64,000 nt of DNA, taken from contig NZ_SJSO01000013.1 in the NCBI RefSeq assembly GCF_004331735.1, positions 1-64,000 of the forward strand. Reading direction: 5' to 3'. The DNA comes from Pedobacter psychrodurus. Lineage in GTDB: Bacteria; Bacteroidota; Bacteroidia; Sphingobacteriales; Sphingobacteriaceae. Each line of letters starts with the position of its first letter. The stretch's first letter is position 1. Below, piece after piece: positions 1 through 8,609 of this stretch. Under the pieces are notes generated by a model that did no database searches, was not told the origin of the DNA, and saw nothing but the letters and a program-made list of their open reading frames with translations. Both the position numbers and the translations under genes were made by a program.

Positions 1-208
1 CACCTTCAAGAATATCATCATGTTCCAATCGCTTGTTCGATAGCATACGATAGAAGGCAGCTTTTAAGGAATGGGTTGGAGCTAACCGATTGATGACTGC
101 TGTTCCCGAAGATAATAAATCTGACAAACAATTTTCTAATCTAACTGCAATACGACTATCTGATAAAAAACCTTTATAAACACCTGAATAACAATGATCT
201 AACATCAT
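1..208 (-). CDS. Transposase, IS4/Tn5-like, N-terminal part (runs off the left edge)
   Basis: The reverse strand reads from a double ATG (203-208) as an open frame of 69 codons to the window edge, with an in-frame stop just upstream at 245-247. The peptide contains LSDSRIAVRLENCLSDLL followed by LKAAFYRMLSNKRLEHDDIL. This resembles the DNA-binding N-terminal region of Tn5-like IS4-family transposases, in which a short helical segment precedes an 'aaYR(f/m)l.n' motif and the DDE catalytic domain. Only the N-terminus is visible, so it cannot be said whether the element is intact. The family call is from pattern recognition, not a search. No terminal inverted repeat was identified between 209 and 300. 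Confidence 0.65.
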   Translation of the reverse strand, partial: MMLDHCYSGVYKGFLSDSRIAVRLENCLSDLLSSGTAVINRLAPTHSLKAAFYRMLSNKRLEHDDILEG

Positions 209-823
209 TAAAGATACAAAAAATAAACCACAAATAATTGATAATCAGATCGTTATAATATGTTTTCTATAAATAAATGTGTGTAAAGATTAGCTCTTTT
301 AGAGGGGTGTCCGCAGGACGGGGTGTTCTATTTGTTCTAGCCGGTCAGGCCTTTTTCTTTTTGGCATCAAAAAGAAACAAAAAATGCCGGCTGAAAATTT
401 TTCTTTAGAGGTCAGTGGTGTGGCGGGGTCAGCAGAATCCGAAAAATTTGTTAGGCCGGATTTAAGTGGAACGGGGATATGGTGCTGTGGCCTAGCTGGA
501 TGGAAATGTATAATGTCGCAAATATCTTATTAGTAAGTAATTGCAAAATAACGTCAATTAAAGCTTAGTCGAAGGACCTTACTTATAAAAGGCTAATTGT
601 TAAATCGCTCAATCCACGCCAACCGCTTAACGCCAAAACCGTGGCCCGACTGTAAAAGCGATAATTATATAAACATTTTCGGTAAAAGTGTAACATCCGG
701 AAAGGCCATACCGCTAGCTTTGTTTAACAATAAAACCCTGCTCTGGTTGCAAAGCAAATTAAAAATGCAGCTCGCTAACTGGTATCAGGAAATACTTTGG
801 TAACAATTTAACTTAAACACAAA
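209..823. other. Intergenic region with a dispersed-repeat-like block, no supported gene
   Basis: No convincing gene is seen. A short TTG-started frame at 597-803 has no recognisable domain, signal peptide or fitting composition and is treated as chance. Positions 300-410 hold a GC-richer block (gaggggtgtccgcaggacgg, then a ctttttggcatcaaaaag palindromic core at about 356-375). It resembles the non-coding dispersed blocks often found between genes in this bacterial group. The region probably also carries the promoter of the copper genes downstream, but no clear box was found. Confidence 0.4.
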
Positions 824-1300
824 ATGAAAACGTTATTTAAATTATTGACAATCAATATCCTCGCGCTAATTGTGGCTGGCAGTTTGTCAGCGCAAGAAAA
901 AGCAGCGTCAGTTAACCCTTTGCAGGCTTACTACGATGTTAAAGATGCCTTAATTAGTAGCAATGCAAGCACAGCGGGCAACAAGGCTACTGTATTAATT
1001 AACGCCATAAAAGCCAACGAAAAAACCAACGCTTCGAAAGTATTGCGTGATAAAATATTATTTGATGCCGAACACATTGCCGAAAGTAAAGATATCGAAC
1101 ATCAAAGAGGTCATTTTGCCTCCCTGTCGACCGATTTTTATGCCTTGGTAAAAGCAGTAAAACTTAGCGAGGAACCCATTTATTACGCTTATTGTCCAAT
1201 GAAAAAAAACTATTGGTTAAGCGAAGGCGAGGCGATAAAAAACCCGTATTATGGTAATAAAATGTTAACTTGTGGCAAGGTTGCCGAGGTACTTAAATAA
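824..1300 (+). CDS. DUF3347 domain-containing periplasmic protein, copper-associated
   Basis: A 158-residue secreted protein whose signal peptide ends near LSAQ (residues 20-23). The body is helical, and the C-terminus carries the DUF3347 hallmark YCPMKKNYWLSEGEAIKNPYYG followed by MLTCGKVAEVL. Its Cys and Met residues suit soft-metal binding. DUF3347 domains are commonly encoded next to, or fused to, CusB-type copper efflux proteins in Bacteroidota. Here the gene sits 14 bp upstream of a multicopper oxidase, almost certainly in one operon. An accessory periplasmic copper-binding role is inferred; no enzymatic motif is visible. Confidence 0.8.
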   Translation: MKTLFKLLTINILALIVAGSLSAQEKAASVNPLQAYYDVKDALISSNASTAGNKATVLINAIKANEKTNASKVLRDKILFDAEHIAESKDIEHQRGHFASLSTDFYALVKAVKLSEEPIYYAYCPMKKNYWLSEGEAIKNPYYGNKMLTCGKVAEVLK

Positions 1301-1314
1301 AACATAAGCCAAAA

Positions 1315-3606
1315 ATGAAGTTTATTTTAGTTTGTTGCCTTAGTATTTTGCTCAGTAATTTTGCTTTTGCCCAACATCAGCACAACGAGGTAGAAGCAGC
1401 TGCCCCCAAAAAAGCCCCTCAAAAAGCAAGTGCTATCGAAACTTTAAGCAACAACAGGTTGCCAAGGCTTGTTCGCTATGATTTGTACATTGCCGATACA
1501 ACGGTAACTTTTGGCGGAAAACCTAAACGAGCCATTGCGGTTAATGGGCAAATACCGATGCCAACGCTAACCTTTACCGAGGGCGATACAGCAGAAATAC
1601 ACGTGCACAACAGGCTAAAAGAGTCAACTTCATTGCATTGGCATGGGCTATTTCTCCCTAATCAATATGATGGGGTTCCGTATTTAACCCAAATGCCTAT
1701 TGAGCCCAATAAAACCCATGTTTACCGTTTTCCTATTATACAGAATGGTACCCATTGGTACCATAGCCATTCGGGTTTGCAAGAGCAAATTGGTATGTAC
1801 GGTGCTATGATTTTGAATAAAAGGGACGAACTGGCTATCCCTACAGTACCTGTTGTGTTAAGTGAGTGGACCAATATGATGCCTCACGAAGTTGATCGGC
1901 GATTACACAACGCCAATGATTGGTTCGCGATAAAAAAAGGTACAACACAAAGTTATGCTGAGGCCATAAAAAGTGGACACTTTAAAACCAAGCTCACCAA
2001 CGAACTGAAACGGATGACCGCTATGGACGTGAGTGATGTATATTATGACGCATTTTTAGTAAATGGAAAAAATCAATACCAGGTACCAAACAACCTTAAA
2101 GCAGGTGATAGGGTAAGGTTGCGCATTGCTAACGGAGGAGCATCTACCTATTTTTGGCTCACTTATGCCGGTGGTAAAATAACAGTAGTGGCCAATGATG
2201 GTAACGATGTAACACCTGTAGAAGTAGATAGGCTGATTATTGCCGTTTCTGAAACCTATGATGTAGTGGTAACCATTCCCGAAAATAAAAGCTACGAGTT
2301 TTTGGTAACACCCGAAGACCGTACCAAATCAGCCTCGCTGTGGCTAGGCAGTGGGCGGAAAGTGCCGGCTCAAAAATTACCCAAATTGAAATATTTCGAA
2401 GGCATGAAAATGATGAACGAAATGATGGATATGAACGGCAATCTGGTGCAGATGGAAGGCATGAAAATGCAGAACCAGATAATGGATATGAATACCGTAA
2501 TGTATGCTGAGCTGGACGATGCTGGGACAGATACAGCTGTTTCTGATGCACACAAAGGCCATAGTATGCGTGATGTTAAAGCCGTAAAAGGGCCATTAAC
2601 CACATTAAATTACGACATGTTGCGCTCGCCTGAAAAAACGGTTTTGCCTAAAGCCTCAACCCGGCAAATGGAGTTTCAGTTAACGGGCAACATGAACCGT
2701 TATGTTTGGACTTTGGATAATAAAACCATCTCCGAAGAAGATAAAATCCTTATCAAAAAGGGCGAAAACCTGCGGATCATTTTATATAACAATAGTATGA
2801 TGCGTCATCCTATGCACTTGCATGGGCACGATTTTAGGGTAATTAACGGCCAGGGTGATTATGCTCCTTTAAAAAATGTACTCGATATCATGCCTATGGA
2901 ACGTGATACCATTGAGTTTAGCGCTTCAGAAAGTGGCGATTGGTTTTTTCACTGCCATATTTTGTACCACATGATGAGCGGGATGGGTAAAATTTTTAGT
3001 TATGAAAACTCACCACTAAACCCCGAGATTCCGAACCCTAAACTGGCACAGCGAAAACTTTTTGCCGATGATAGGATGTTCCATTTTATGGCCGAAAACG
3101 ATTTTGCCAGCAACGGAAACGACGGTATGGCCATGTTGGCAAATACGCGTTGGAGTATTGGAGCCGAGTGGCGCTTAGGTTATAATAAAATGCACGGCTT
3201 TGAAACCGAGACGCATATTGGCCGATATGTAGATAGAATGCAGTGGTTAATGCCTTTTGTGGGTTTCGATTGGCGCTATCGGAAAATGGAAGCTGGCGAA
3301 CAGGAAAGCAATATTTTTGGCCAAAAAAGTACAAAGGATAAAAGAAGTATGTTTAGTGTAGGGCTTGCCTACACCTTACCCATGTTGGTCATAGCGCAAG
3401 CAGAAGTGTATCACGATGGTAATGTTCGTTTGCAGTTAATGCGGGAAGATATACCGGTTTCTAAGCGCTTAAGGGCAAGTTTTATGGTAAACAGTGATAA
3501 AGAATTTATGGGCGGACTTAAATTTATTGCCACTAAATACATGGGTATTTCTGCACACTATGATAGCGATATGGGTTTTGGCGCAGGTTTAACGCTTAAT
3601 TATTGA
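1315..3606 (+). CDS. Multicopper oxidase (CopA-like) with C-terminal CopB-like barrel domain
   Basis: A 763-residue exported protein with a signal peptide ending near AFAQ (about residue 20). It contains three cupredoxin domains with all four copper-binding motifs: HWHG (108-111), HWYHSHSG (147-154), HPMHLHGHDF (498-507) and HCHILYHMMSGM (546-557). A methionine-rich stretch (about 363-392) resembles the Met-rich loops of cuprous oxidases. After the oxidase (about 585 onward) the protein continues for about 180 residues as an amphipathic, aromatic-rich segment ending in NY, looking like an outer-membrane barrel of the CopB type. It probably oxidises Cu(I) in the periplasm or at the outer membrane for copper tolerance. 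The oxidase call is firm; the barrel is inferred from pattern. Confidence 0.9.
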   Translation: MKFILVCCLSILLSNFAFAQHQHNEVEAAAPKKAPQKASAIETLSNNRLPRLVRYDLYIADTTVTFGGKPKRAIAVNGQIPMPTLTFTEGDTAEIHVHNRLKESTSLHWHGLFLPNQYDGVPYLTQMPIEPNKTHVYRFPIIQNGTHWYHSHSGLQEQIGMYGAMILNKRDELAIPTVPVVLSEWTNMMPHEVDRRLHNANDWFAIKKGTTQSYAEAIKSGHFKTKLTNELKRMTAMDVSDVYYDAFLVNGKNQYQVPNNLKAGDRVRLRIANGGASTYFWLTYAGGKITVVANDGNDVTPVEVDRLIIAVSETYDVVVTIPENKSYEFLVTPEDRTKSASLWLGSGRKVPAQKLPKLKYFEGMKMMNEMMDMNGNLVQMEGMKMQNQIMDMNTVMYAELDDAGTDTAVSDAHKGHSMRDVKAVKGPLTTLNYDMLRSPEKTVLPKASTRQMEFQLTGNMNRYVWTLDNKTISEEDKILIKKGENLRIILYNNSMMRHPMHLHGHDFRVINGQGDYAPLKNVLDIMPMERDTIEFSASESGDWFFHCHILYHMMSGMGKIFSYENSPLNPEIPNPKLAQRKLFADDRMFHFMAENDFASNGNDGMAMLANTRWSIGAEWRLGYNKMHGFETETHIGRYVDRMQWLMPFVGFDWRYRKMEAGEQESNIFGQKSTKDKRSMFSVGLAYTLPMLVIAQAEVYHDGNVRLQLMREDIPVSKRLRASFMVNSDKEFMGGLKFIATKYMGISAHYDSDMGFGAGLTLNY

Positions 3607-3723
3607 TTTAATGTTTTTTGCTCGGGTATTTTGGTTAATGGTTTTGTATTTGTCGAATTTAGCAATAAAATCCATTAGAATTTTGTCAGTCACCACAAGT
3701 CAAACTGATGTTATAAGCTGATG

Positions 3724-4128
3724 CTATTTTCGGTCAAACCAATTTTCTATTTTTATACCGTCCAAACGTTCAAAATCCTTTATATTATCTGTAACCAAAG
3801 TTAGTTTATTCTCAATTGCTGTGACGCCAATAAATAGGTCGAATTCGTCGTGTATGGGTTTGCCTATTTTTCGAAGTCTAACCTTCTCTTTTGCGTATCG
3901 TTTAATTGAACCATAGATTGGTACAATTGAAAGTCCGCTTACAAATGCGTCAACAGCTTTATGTGATTTTGCCGGGTTATCGCTATTCTCCGCACCGTAC
4001 CGAAGTTCTGCAACTGTTATTTCTGAAATGAAACAATTTTCTCGTCCTTTTTCTCGAATGCGCTCGTCTAAATTTAATTTCCCTCGCAAAAAGAAAACAC
4101 AGATGCTTGTATCAAGTAGATACTGCAT
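3724..4128 (-). CDS. PIN-domain ribonuclease toxin, VapC family
   Basis: 134 residues, the usual length for a single PIN domain. The acidic metal-binding residues expected of PIN nucleases are in place: D6 in YLLDTS, E41 in ITVAEL, D97 in HDEFDLFIG and D114 in LVTDN. VapC toxins cleave RNA, often initiator tRNA or rRNA, when not bound by their antitoxin. The gene starts 2 bp after the stop of the small upstream gene, the classical antitoxin-toxin order. The RNA target cannot be predicted. Confidence 0.88.
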   Translation of the reverse strand: MQYLLDTSICVFFLRGKLNLDERIREKGRENCFISEITVAELRYGAENSDNPAKSHKAVDAFVSGLSIVPIYGSIKRYAKEKVRLRKIGKPIHDEFDLFIGVTAIENKLTLVTDNIKDFERLDGIKIENWFDRK

Positions 4129-4130
4129 TA

Positions 4131-4370
4131 TTAGAATTTGATTTCTTTACTCCTAAAAAACCTGCTTGATTTAATGTCCTTTATAATTTTCTCGCCTGAT
4201 TTTTCTTTAGAAAAAGCCCCAAATGATTTGTAAAATTTATTGTCTTTTGTTGTCTTTTCGGTTTTTAATGACTTTGAAAGACTTTCTATTAATTCAATTT
4301 TACTTAAAGAGCTGAGACCCTCAAATAATCCTGAATAAGTTTCAACAATATGTCTGTCAGTATAACTCAT
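4131..4370 (-). CDS. Antitoxin partner of the VapC toxin
   Basis: A 79-residue, lysine- and serine-rich protein directly upstream of the PIN toxin on the same strand. The N-terminal half looks helical (VETYSGLFEGLSSLSKIELIESL). The C-terminal part FGAFSKEKSGEKIIKDIKSSRFF follows the pattern 'FGa(f/w)..e.s.eeii.dI..SR.f' of Bacteroidota VapB-like antitoxins, where this tail wraps the toxin. It likely also autoregulates the operon from the gap upstream of 4370. Its identity rests mainly on context and the C-terminal pattern. Confidence 0.75.
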   Translation of the reverse strand: MSYTDRHIVETYSGLFEGLSSLSKIELIESLSKSLKTEKTTKDNKFYKSFGAFSKEKSGEKIIKDIKSSRFFRSKEIKF

Positions 4371-4440
4371 TTTGCTTTTTTAGTAAAGTTACGATTTTTT
4401 TTGTCATGCCCAATGAGTCGTGCCCATAACATGCAAGAAG

Positions 4441-5400
4441 TTAGTTGTTTGTAATCTCCCTCAACAATTTATCGCATTCAGCAAAGGCGTTATACAGATA
4501 TTTATTGCGGTGTTTTTCTCCCTGACCGCTAAAGGAAACCGATTTCATAATCAGGCCTTGCATCCATTGTTTGGTTTGTTTGCAATAGGCCTGGTCTTCG
4601 GTTCTTAAATAATTAAATGTATTAAACCTGTTGTAGCAGGCCATACGGTCTTTAAAATCGACCAGGTAGGCAATGCTTCCCAGTACATCACAATTGTACC
4701 AGTTAAAAGTATGGCTTGGGTCGATGGTTTTTTTACTGCTAATGGCATACATATTCATATCGGTAAGGCAATACCTTACCTGTTCTACAATTTTGATGGC
4801 CAGTTCGGTATCAGTAAGGTGCCCGGCTTCGAATGCATACCTGATCTGTTCGAGTGTGCCTGTTACGGTATCTTTAGACCATATTTCGGTGCTTGGTATT
4901 TTCAGATAAGTAGCGTGAAGCTCTTGTGAAATTTTAATAATCTCCTCAGATAGGAAGGAGGAGCTGAATGGCATTTCGAGATTATTGGCACTATTTGCCC
5001 AAAAGAAGAGCTTAAAACTGGTGAGTTCGGGATACTTGAAAAAATGAAATAATGGGATATCGTCGGTTGTGATGGTGATGTGTTTTTTGCCACTATTCCT
5101 GATTGCCTTAATGTTATCCAATAAGTTTCGGAGATAGCTAATCATATCTAAATCTTCATTTACACTTAAATAGCTAAAAGTAACGGATAACGATTGTTTC
5201 GGGCTGTATAGGAATGGGACGTCAAAACAGTCAGAAAGTTTGATGATTTGCTGGAAAGTAAGGTTGCTGTCGCCCCTGATTTTCTTATAAGCCTCATTGG
5301 TACTTATTCCTAATTCTTCGGCTACACTCAGCGCCAGATTTTGGTATTCGGGCAGGGCTGATTTAATCGCCTGAAAAAATAATGCTTGCTGATTATCCAT
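4441..5400 (-). CDS. Helix-turn-helix transcriptional regulator (BetR-like N-terminus)
   Basis: 319 residues. The first about 70 (AEELGISTNEAYKKIRGDSNLTFQQIIKLSDCF) form a helix-turn-helix resembling the BetR/XRE-type domain. The remaining about 240 residues are helical with no recognised ligand-binding motif. The gene is divergent from two desaturase genes across a 210-bp AT-rich gap, so regulating them, perhaps in response to temperature or membrane state, is a reasonable guess. The C-terminal domain's role is unknown. Confidence 0.65.
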   Translation of the reverse strand: MDNQQALFFQAIKSALPEYQNLALSVAEELGISTNEAYKKIRGDSNLTFQQIIKLSDCFDVPFLYSPKQSLSVTFSYLSVNEDLDMISYLRNLLDNIKAIRNSGKKHITITTDDIPLFHFFKYPELTSFKLFFWANSANNLEMPFSSSFLSEEIIKISQELHATYLKIPSTEIWSKDTVTGTLEQIRYAFEAGHLTDTELAIKIVEQVRYCLTDMNMYAISSKKTIDPSHTFNWYNCDVLGSIAYLVDFKDRMACYNRFNTFNYLRTEDQAYCKQTKQWMQGLIMKSVSFSGQGEKHRNKYLYNAFAECDKLLREITNN

Positions 5401-5574
5401 AAAGATTAATTTATGAGTTGAGTGATGTATATTTTAATAACTATTGGAATTGTTATAGGATGTTAATTTATAAAATATAATTTATAATCTCCAATGGAGT
5501 TAAAATATTTACTTTAAGGGTATTTTTAAAGTTGTGTGTAATCTATAAGGTTAATTAAGGATTGTTTAGTGCTT

Positions 5575-5582
5575 TAGATTTG
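5575..5582 (+). promoter_or_regulatory. Possible -7 promoter box upstream of desaturase operon
   Basis: TAGATTTG matches the Bacteroidota -7 consensus TAnnTTTG and lies 28 bp before the desaturase ATG. No convincing TTTG -33 box was found at the expected 19-21 bp spacing, so the call is weak. Confidence 0.3.
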
Positions 5583-5610
5583 GTAAACAATTTAAACCTG
5601 AAATATCAAG

Positions 5611-6708
5611 ATGAACAAATTAAGATTTATAAAAGATGAAGGCTCCGAATTCTATAAAGAATTGAACGAGCAAGTGGAACAATATTTTATTCAAACCGGA
5701 ATGAAAAAGACGGGAAACATAAAGATGTTTTTCAAGATCTTCCTATACTTTGGTTTGGATATCCTATTCTACACCTTAATGATTACCAGCCATTCGGTAC
5801 TTGCATTTTATGCTTTTTACCTGTTGATGGGCTTTTCGGTTTTGTTAACTGCTTTTAATGTTTCGCACGATGCTGCCCATGGCGTGGCGGTTAAAAGTAA
5901 GTTCTGGAACCAGCTGTTGTTTTCGTTGAGTTTTAATCTGCAGGGTAATAATGCTTATGTATGGGGCAAGAATCACAATGAATCGCATCATTTATATACC
6001 AATGTAGAAGGTAGTGATATCGATGTGCTGAACAACCCGCTGTTTAGGATGACCGAATCTCAGCCTTTACAATGGTACCATCGGTATCAGTTTATTTATG
6101 CACCATTTCTATATCTCTTTTATTCCATTAACTGGTTCTTTTTTAGGGAAACCCTGATGTTGTTCAATTTATCGAGCCGAACCATTAAAGTGGAAATCCC
6201 TCGCGCTGAGGTCATAAAGTTAGTAGTATATAAACTCTTGTATATAGGTTATATGGTTGTTTTGCCTGTTTATCTGTTGCCTTTCGGTTGGACGGTCATT
6301 CTGATGGCTTTCCTGCTGAACCATTTTATCATTTCCCTGTTGTTTGTATCGGTCTTGGGCGTTGCACACTTATCAGATTATGTTGCTCACCCTGTGCCCG
6401 ATGAAGATAATCAGTTAAATATGAGCTGGCCGAAACTGCAGTTGCTTACTTCTATAGACTACCATGCAGAAAGTAAATTTTTAAACTGGACACTAGGCGG
6501 TTTTAACGCTCATGCCGTACACCATTTGCTCCCAAATGTTTGCCATGTGCATTACCTTAAAATTATTCCAATTTTTAAGGCGCTGGCTAAAAAACATAAG
6601 CTTACTTATATGGAAATGTCGTATGGCGAATCGTTAGCCTCGCATTTCAGGTTTTTGAAAATGATGGGCAGAAGTGAACGCTTAATCCCGATGCGATATG
6701 AAGGATAA
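5611..6708 (+). CDS. Membrane fatty acid desaturase (acyl-CoA/acyl-lipid type)
   Basis: A 365-residue integral membrane enzyme with the three histidine boxes of the di-iron desaturase superfamily: HDAAH (86-90), HNESHH (122-127) and HAVHH (301-305, preceded by GGFNA). Hydrophobic segments flank the boxes at about 45-85 and 205-250. These enzymes insert double bonds into fatty acyl chains using O2 and an external electron donor. No cytochrome b5 or ferredoxin domain is fused here. The box spacing fits the linoleoyl-CoA/delta-6-like group, but regiospecificity cannot be read from sequence. The gene overlaps the next desaturase by 11 bp, indicating translational coupling. Confidence 0.88.
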   Translation: MNKLRFIKDEGSEFYKELNEQVEQYFIQTGMKKTGNIKMFFKIFLYFGLDILFYTLMITSHSVLAFYAFYLLMGFSVLLTAFNVSHDAAHGVAVKSKFWNQLLFSLSFNLQGNNAYVWGKNHNESHHLYTNVEGSDIDVLNNPLFRMTESQPLQWYHRYQFIYAPFLYLFYSINWFFFRETLMLFNLSSRTIKVEIPRAEVIKLVVYKLLYIGYMVVLPVYLLPFGWTVILMAFLLNHFIISLLFVSVLGVAHLSDYVAHPVPDEDNQLNMSWPKLQLLTSIDYHAESKFLNWTLGGFNAHAVHHLLPNVCHVHYLKIIPIFKALAKKHKLTYMEMSYGESLASHFRFLKMMGRSERLIPMRYEG

Positions 6709-7756
6709 ACATATTCATGTAGCGGCTGATAGTCAGTTGCTAAAAGCAATATACAAACGTGTGGAGCAGGAACTGGTGATCGATAAATCTGCATTTATGA
6801 GAATGATTGCTACTAAGTTTCTGGTATATTTCTCGCTCACGGTATTTGCCTATTTAGCCTTGTATAAAATTGCCGATCCGATGGGTTTCGTAGGCTGTTT
6901 TGTAATATATGGTTTTATCTCGTTGCTCTTTGCCTTTAACTTTTCGCACGATTTTTCGCACAATACCATTTTTAAAAGCAAGCGGCTTAACCACATCTGC
7001 TTTGTAGCTATTTATACATTGGTTGGGGCGCATGCCGAGGCGTGGAAACTGAGGCATGTTAATTCGCATCATTATGCACCAAATGTGGAAGATTATGACT
7101 CAGACCTTAAAATATCGAAGCTGATCCGCGTGGTGCCCGATAGTAAACAGTATTGGTTTCATGCTTACCAGCATTTATATGCGCCATTGGCTTATACTAC
7201 TTATTCTTTGTTCTGGATTTTTATCAAAGATTTTGTCATCCTCCTTAGCGATGATGGTTATGCCGTTAAAAAGGGTTTTAAGTATTACCTATCTTTTGTG
7301 CTTCAGAAAATAATGTATATCAGTTTGTTGTGGGTATTGCCTATACTTTTTTCGGCTCAGCCATGGTACGTGGTCGTGTTTGGTTTTTTGATGATGCACT
7401 TAAGTCAATCACTGTTTCTGCTGTTTACGTTTTTTATGACGCACCATGTAGAAGAAACGCAATATCCGAAGGCAGATGCGCAGGGTTATATTAATGCTTC
7501 GTGGTTAATGAACCAGATCAAAAGTTCTAACGATATGCATCCGTTTAGTAAAACGGCGAACTTTATTTTGGGTGGCTTTAACAATCATATTGCCCATCAT
7601 TTATTTCCGCATTATCACCATGTATATTACCCACAGATCAGTAAAATATTGTACGAAATGTTAAATGAAAACGGCATAACACCCAATTGCACGAGTTATT
7701 TCGGTGGAATAAAATCTCATTTAAGATTGTTGAAGAAAATGGGAAAAGCAGCTTAA
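6698..7756 (+). CDS. Second membrane fatty acid desaturase, paralogue of the upstream gene
   Basis: 352 residues with the same architecture as the preceding protein: HDFSH (84-88), HVNSHH (120-125) and HIAHH (297-301, after GGFNN), plus matching hydrophobic pairs. The two proteins share box context but differ widely elsewhere, suggesting an old duplication with different positional specificity or substrate. The 11-bp overlap with the upstream gene implies co-expression and possibly a heteromeric or sequential activity. The di-iron ligands all appear intact, so both copies are expected to be active. Confidence 0.87.
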   Translation: MKDKHIHVAADSQLLKAIYKRVEQELVIDKSAFMRMIATKFLVYFSLTVFAYLALYKIADPMGFVGCFVIYGFISLLFAFNFSHDFSHNTIFKSKRLNHICFVAIYTLVGAHAEAWKLRHVNSHHYAPNVEDYDSDLKISKLIRVVPDSKQYWFHAYQHLYAPLAYTTYSLFWIFIKDFVILLSDDGYAVKKGFKYYLSFVLQKIMYISLLWVLPILFSAQPWYVVVFGFLMMHLSQSLFLLFTFFMTHHVEETQYPKADAQGYINASWLMNQIKSSNDMHPFSKTANFILGGFNNHIAHHLFPHYHHVYYPQISKILYEMLNENGITPNCTSYFGGIKSHLRLLKKMGKAA

Positions 7757-7774
7757 ACTTTATATAACCAGGTT

Positions 7775-8368
7775 ATGAAATATTTAATGATATGCTGTTG
7801 CATGCTCTTTTTTATAGATGCTTTGGCACAGCAAGATACTTTACATCAAAGGCGGAAAACCTATTTTGGCCTCGGTTTTAGTTTGGGTGGTGGAGGAAAC
7901 AGAGGACTATATGGTGATGTGGATTTTTACCTGCAGAAAAAAAATAGTTATATCTCACTTAAAACTTCAGCGATAGAGCGTATCAAGATCTTTTATTTTG
8001 GCGGTTTGCCAGAGCCTCGTATTTCTGATATCGGTATTTTAGTGGGCAAAAGTTATACAATTAATCGGCGCCATTATTTTAAGTTTGGCGCCGGGATTTC
8101 ATTGGTTGATCAGATAAGCCGTGGTGCATTTCTGTATAACGATTGTGATCGGCCTGGCGGATGCCTTTTTAGTAATAATGTATATGAAACGATCAGAAAA
8201 AAAACGATCGGGTTACCGCTTGAAATAACGTACGGCCTTTATTTGGATAGGACAGCAGCAGTTACCGTTGGTTTTTCGGCGAACCTGAACAATGTACAGT
8301 CTTTTTATGGGATATCCGTTGGACTGGTACTAGGCAGGTTGAAAGATAAAGTAAACCGCGAGTATTAG
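7775..8368 (+). CDS. Hypothetical envelope protein, outer-membrane-barrel-like
   Basis: 197 residues starting with a signal peptide (MKYLMICCCMLFFIDALAQ). The mature part is rich in glycine and aromatic residues with alternating polar and hydrophobic stretches (FGLGFSLGGGGNRGLYGDVDFYL, later VTVGFSANLNN and FYGISVGLVLGRL), as in small outer-membrane beta-barrels. Two cysteines lie in NDCDRPGGCLFSNN and could form a disulfide. It follows the desaturases by 18 bp and is likely in their operon. No known family is recognised. Confidence 0.65.
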   Translation: MKYLMICCCMLFFIDALAQQDTLHQRRKTYFGLGFSLGGGGNRGLYGDVDFYLQKKNSYISLKTSAIERIKIFYFGGLPEPRISDIGILVGKSYTINRRHYFKFGAGISLVDQISRGAFLYNDCDRPGGCLFSNNVYETIRKKTIGLPLEITYGLYLDRTAAVTVGFSANLNNVQSFYGISVGLVLGRLKDKVNREY

Positions 8369-8557
8369 GTGTAAATGGCTTTAATCACGATAGACCTAGT
8401 TTTAATACGGTGGATTTTATTATCGGCAAGACCTTTCATTATAAACCTGATGGGAACGACAGCCCGAGCTTTTTCTGCGAGGCTACAGTGTACAGCAGGA
8501 CTGACTATTTTTGCTTTCGCTAACCTATGTTTTCCAAAAAAAAACTGCAATATTATA

Positions 8558-8603
8558 GATTGCTTCACCCCATCACAAAGCACCGCTTCGTTCGCAATGA
8601 CGA
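8558..8603. repeat. REP-like dispersed repeat (GATTGCTTC...CGCAATGACGA type)
   Basis: The block begins gattgcttc and ends cgcaatgacga. The same two ends frame the longer palindromic copy at 20975-21070. It lies in the gap between convergent genes and encodes nothing supported. Confidence 0.6.
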
Positions 8604-8609
8604 ATATTT

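Noticed and set aside
597..803. 68-residue frame before the DUF3347 gene
   Set aside because: It starts at TTG, has no domain, signal or coding-like composition, and does not continue any neighbouring protein.
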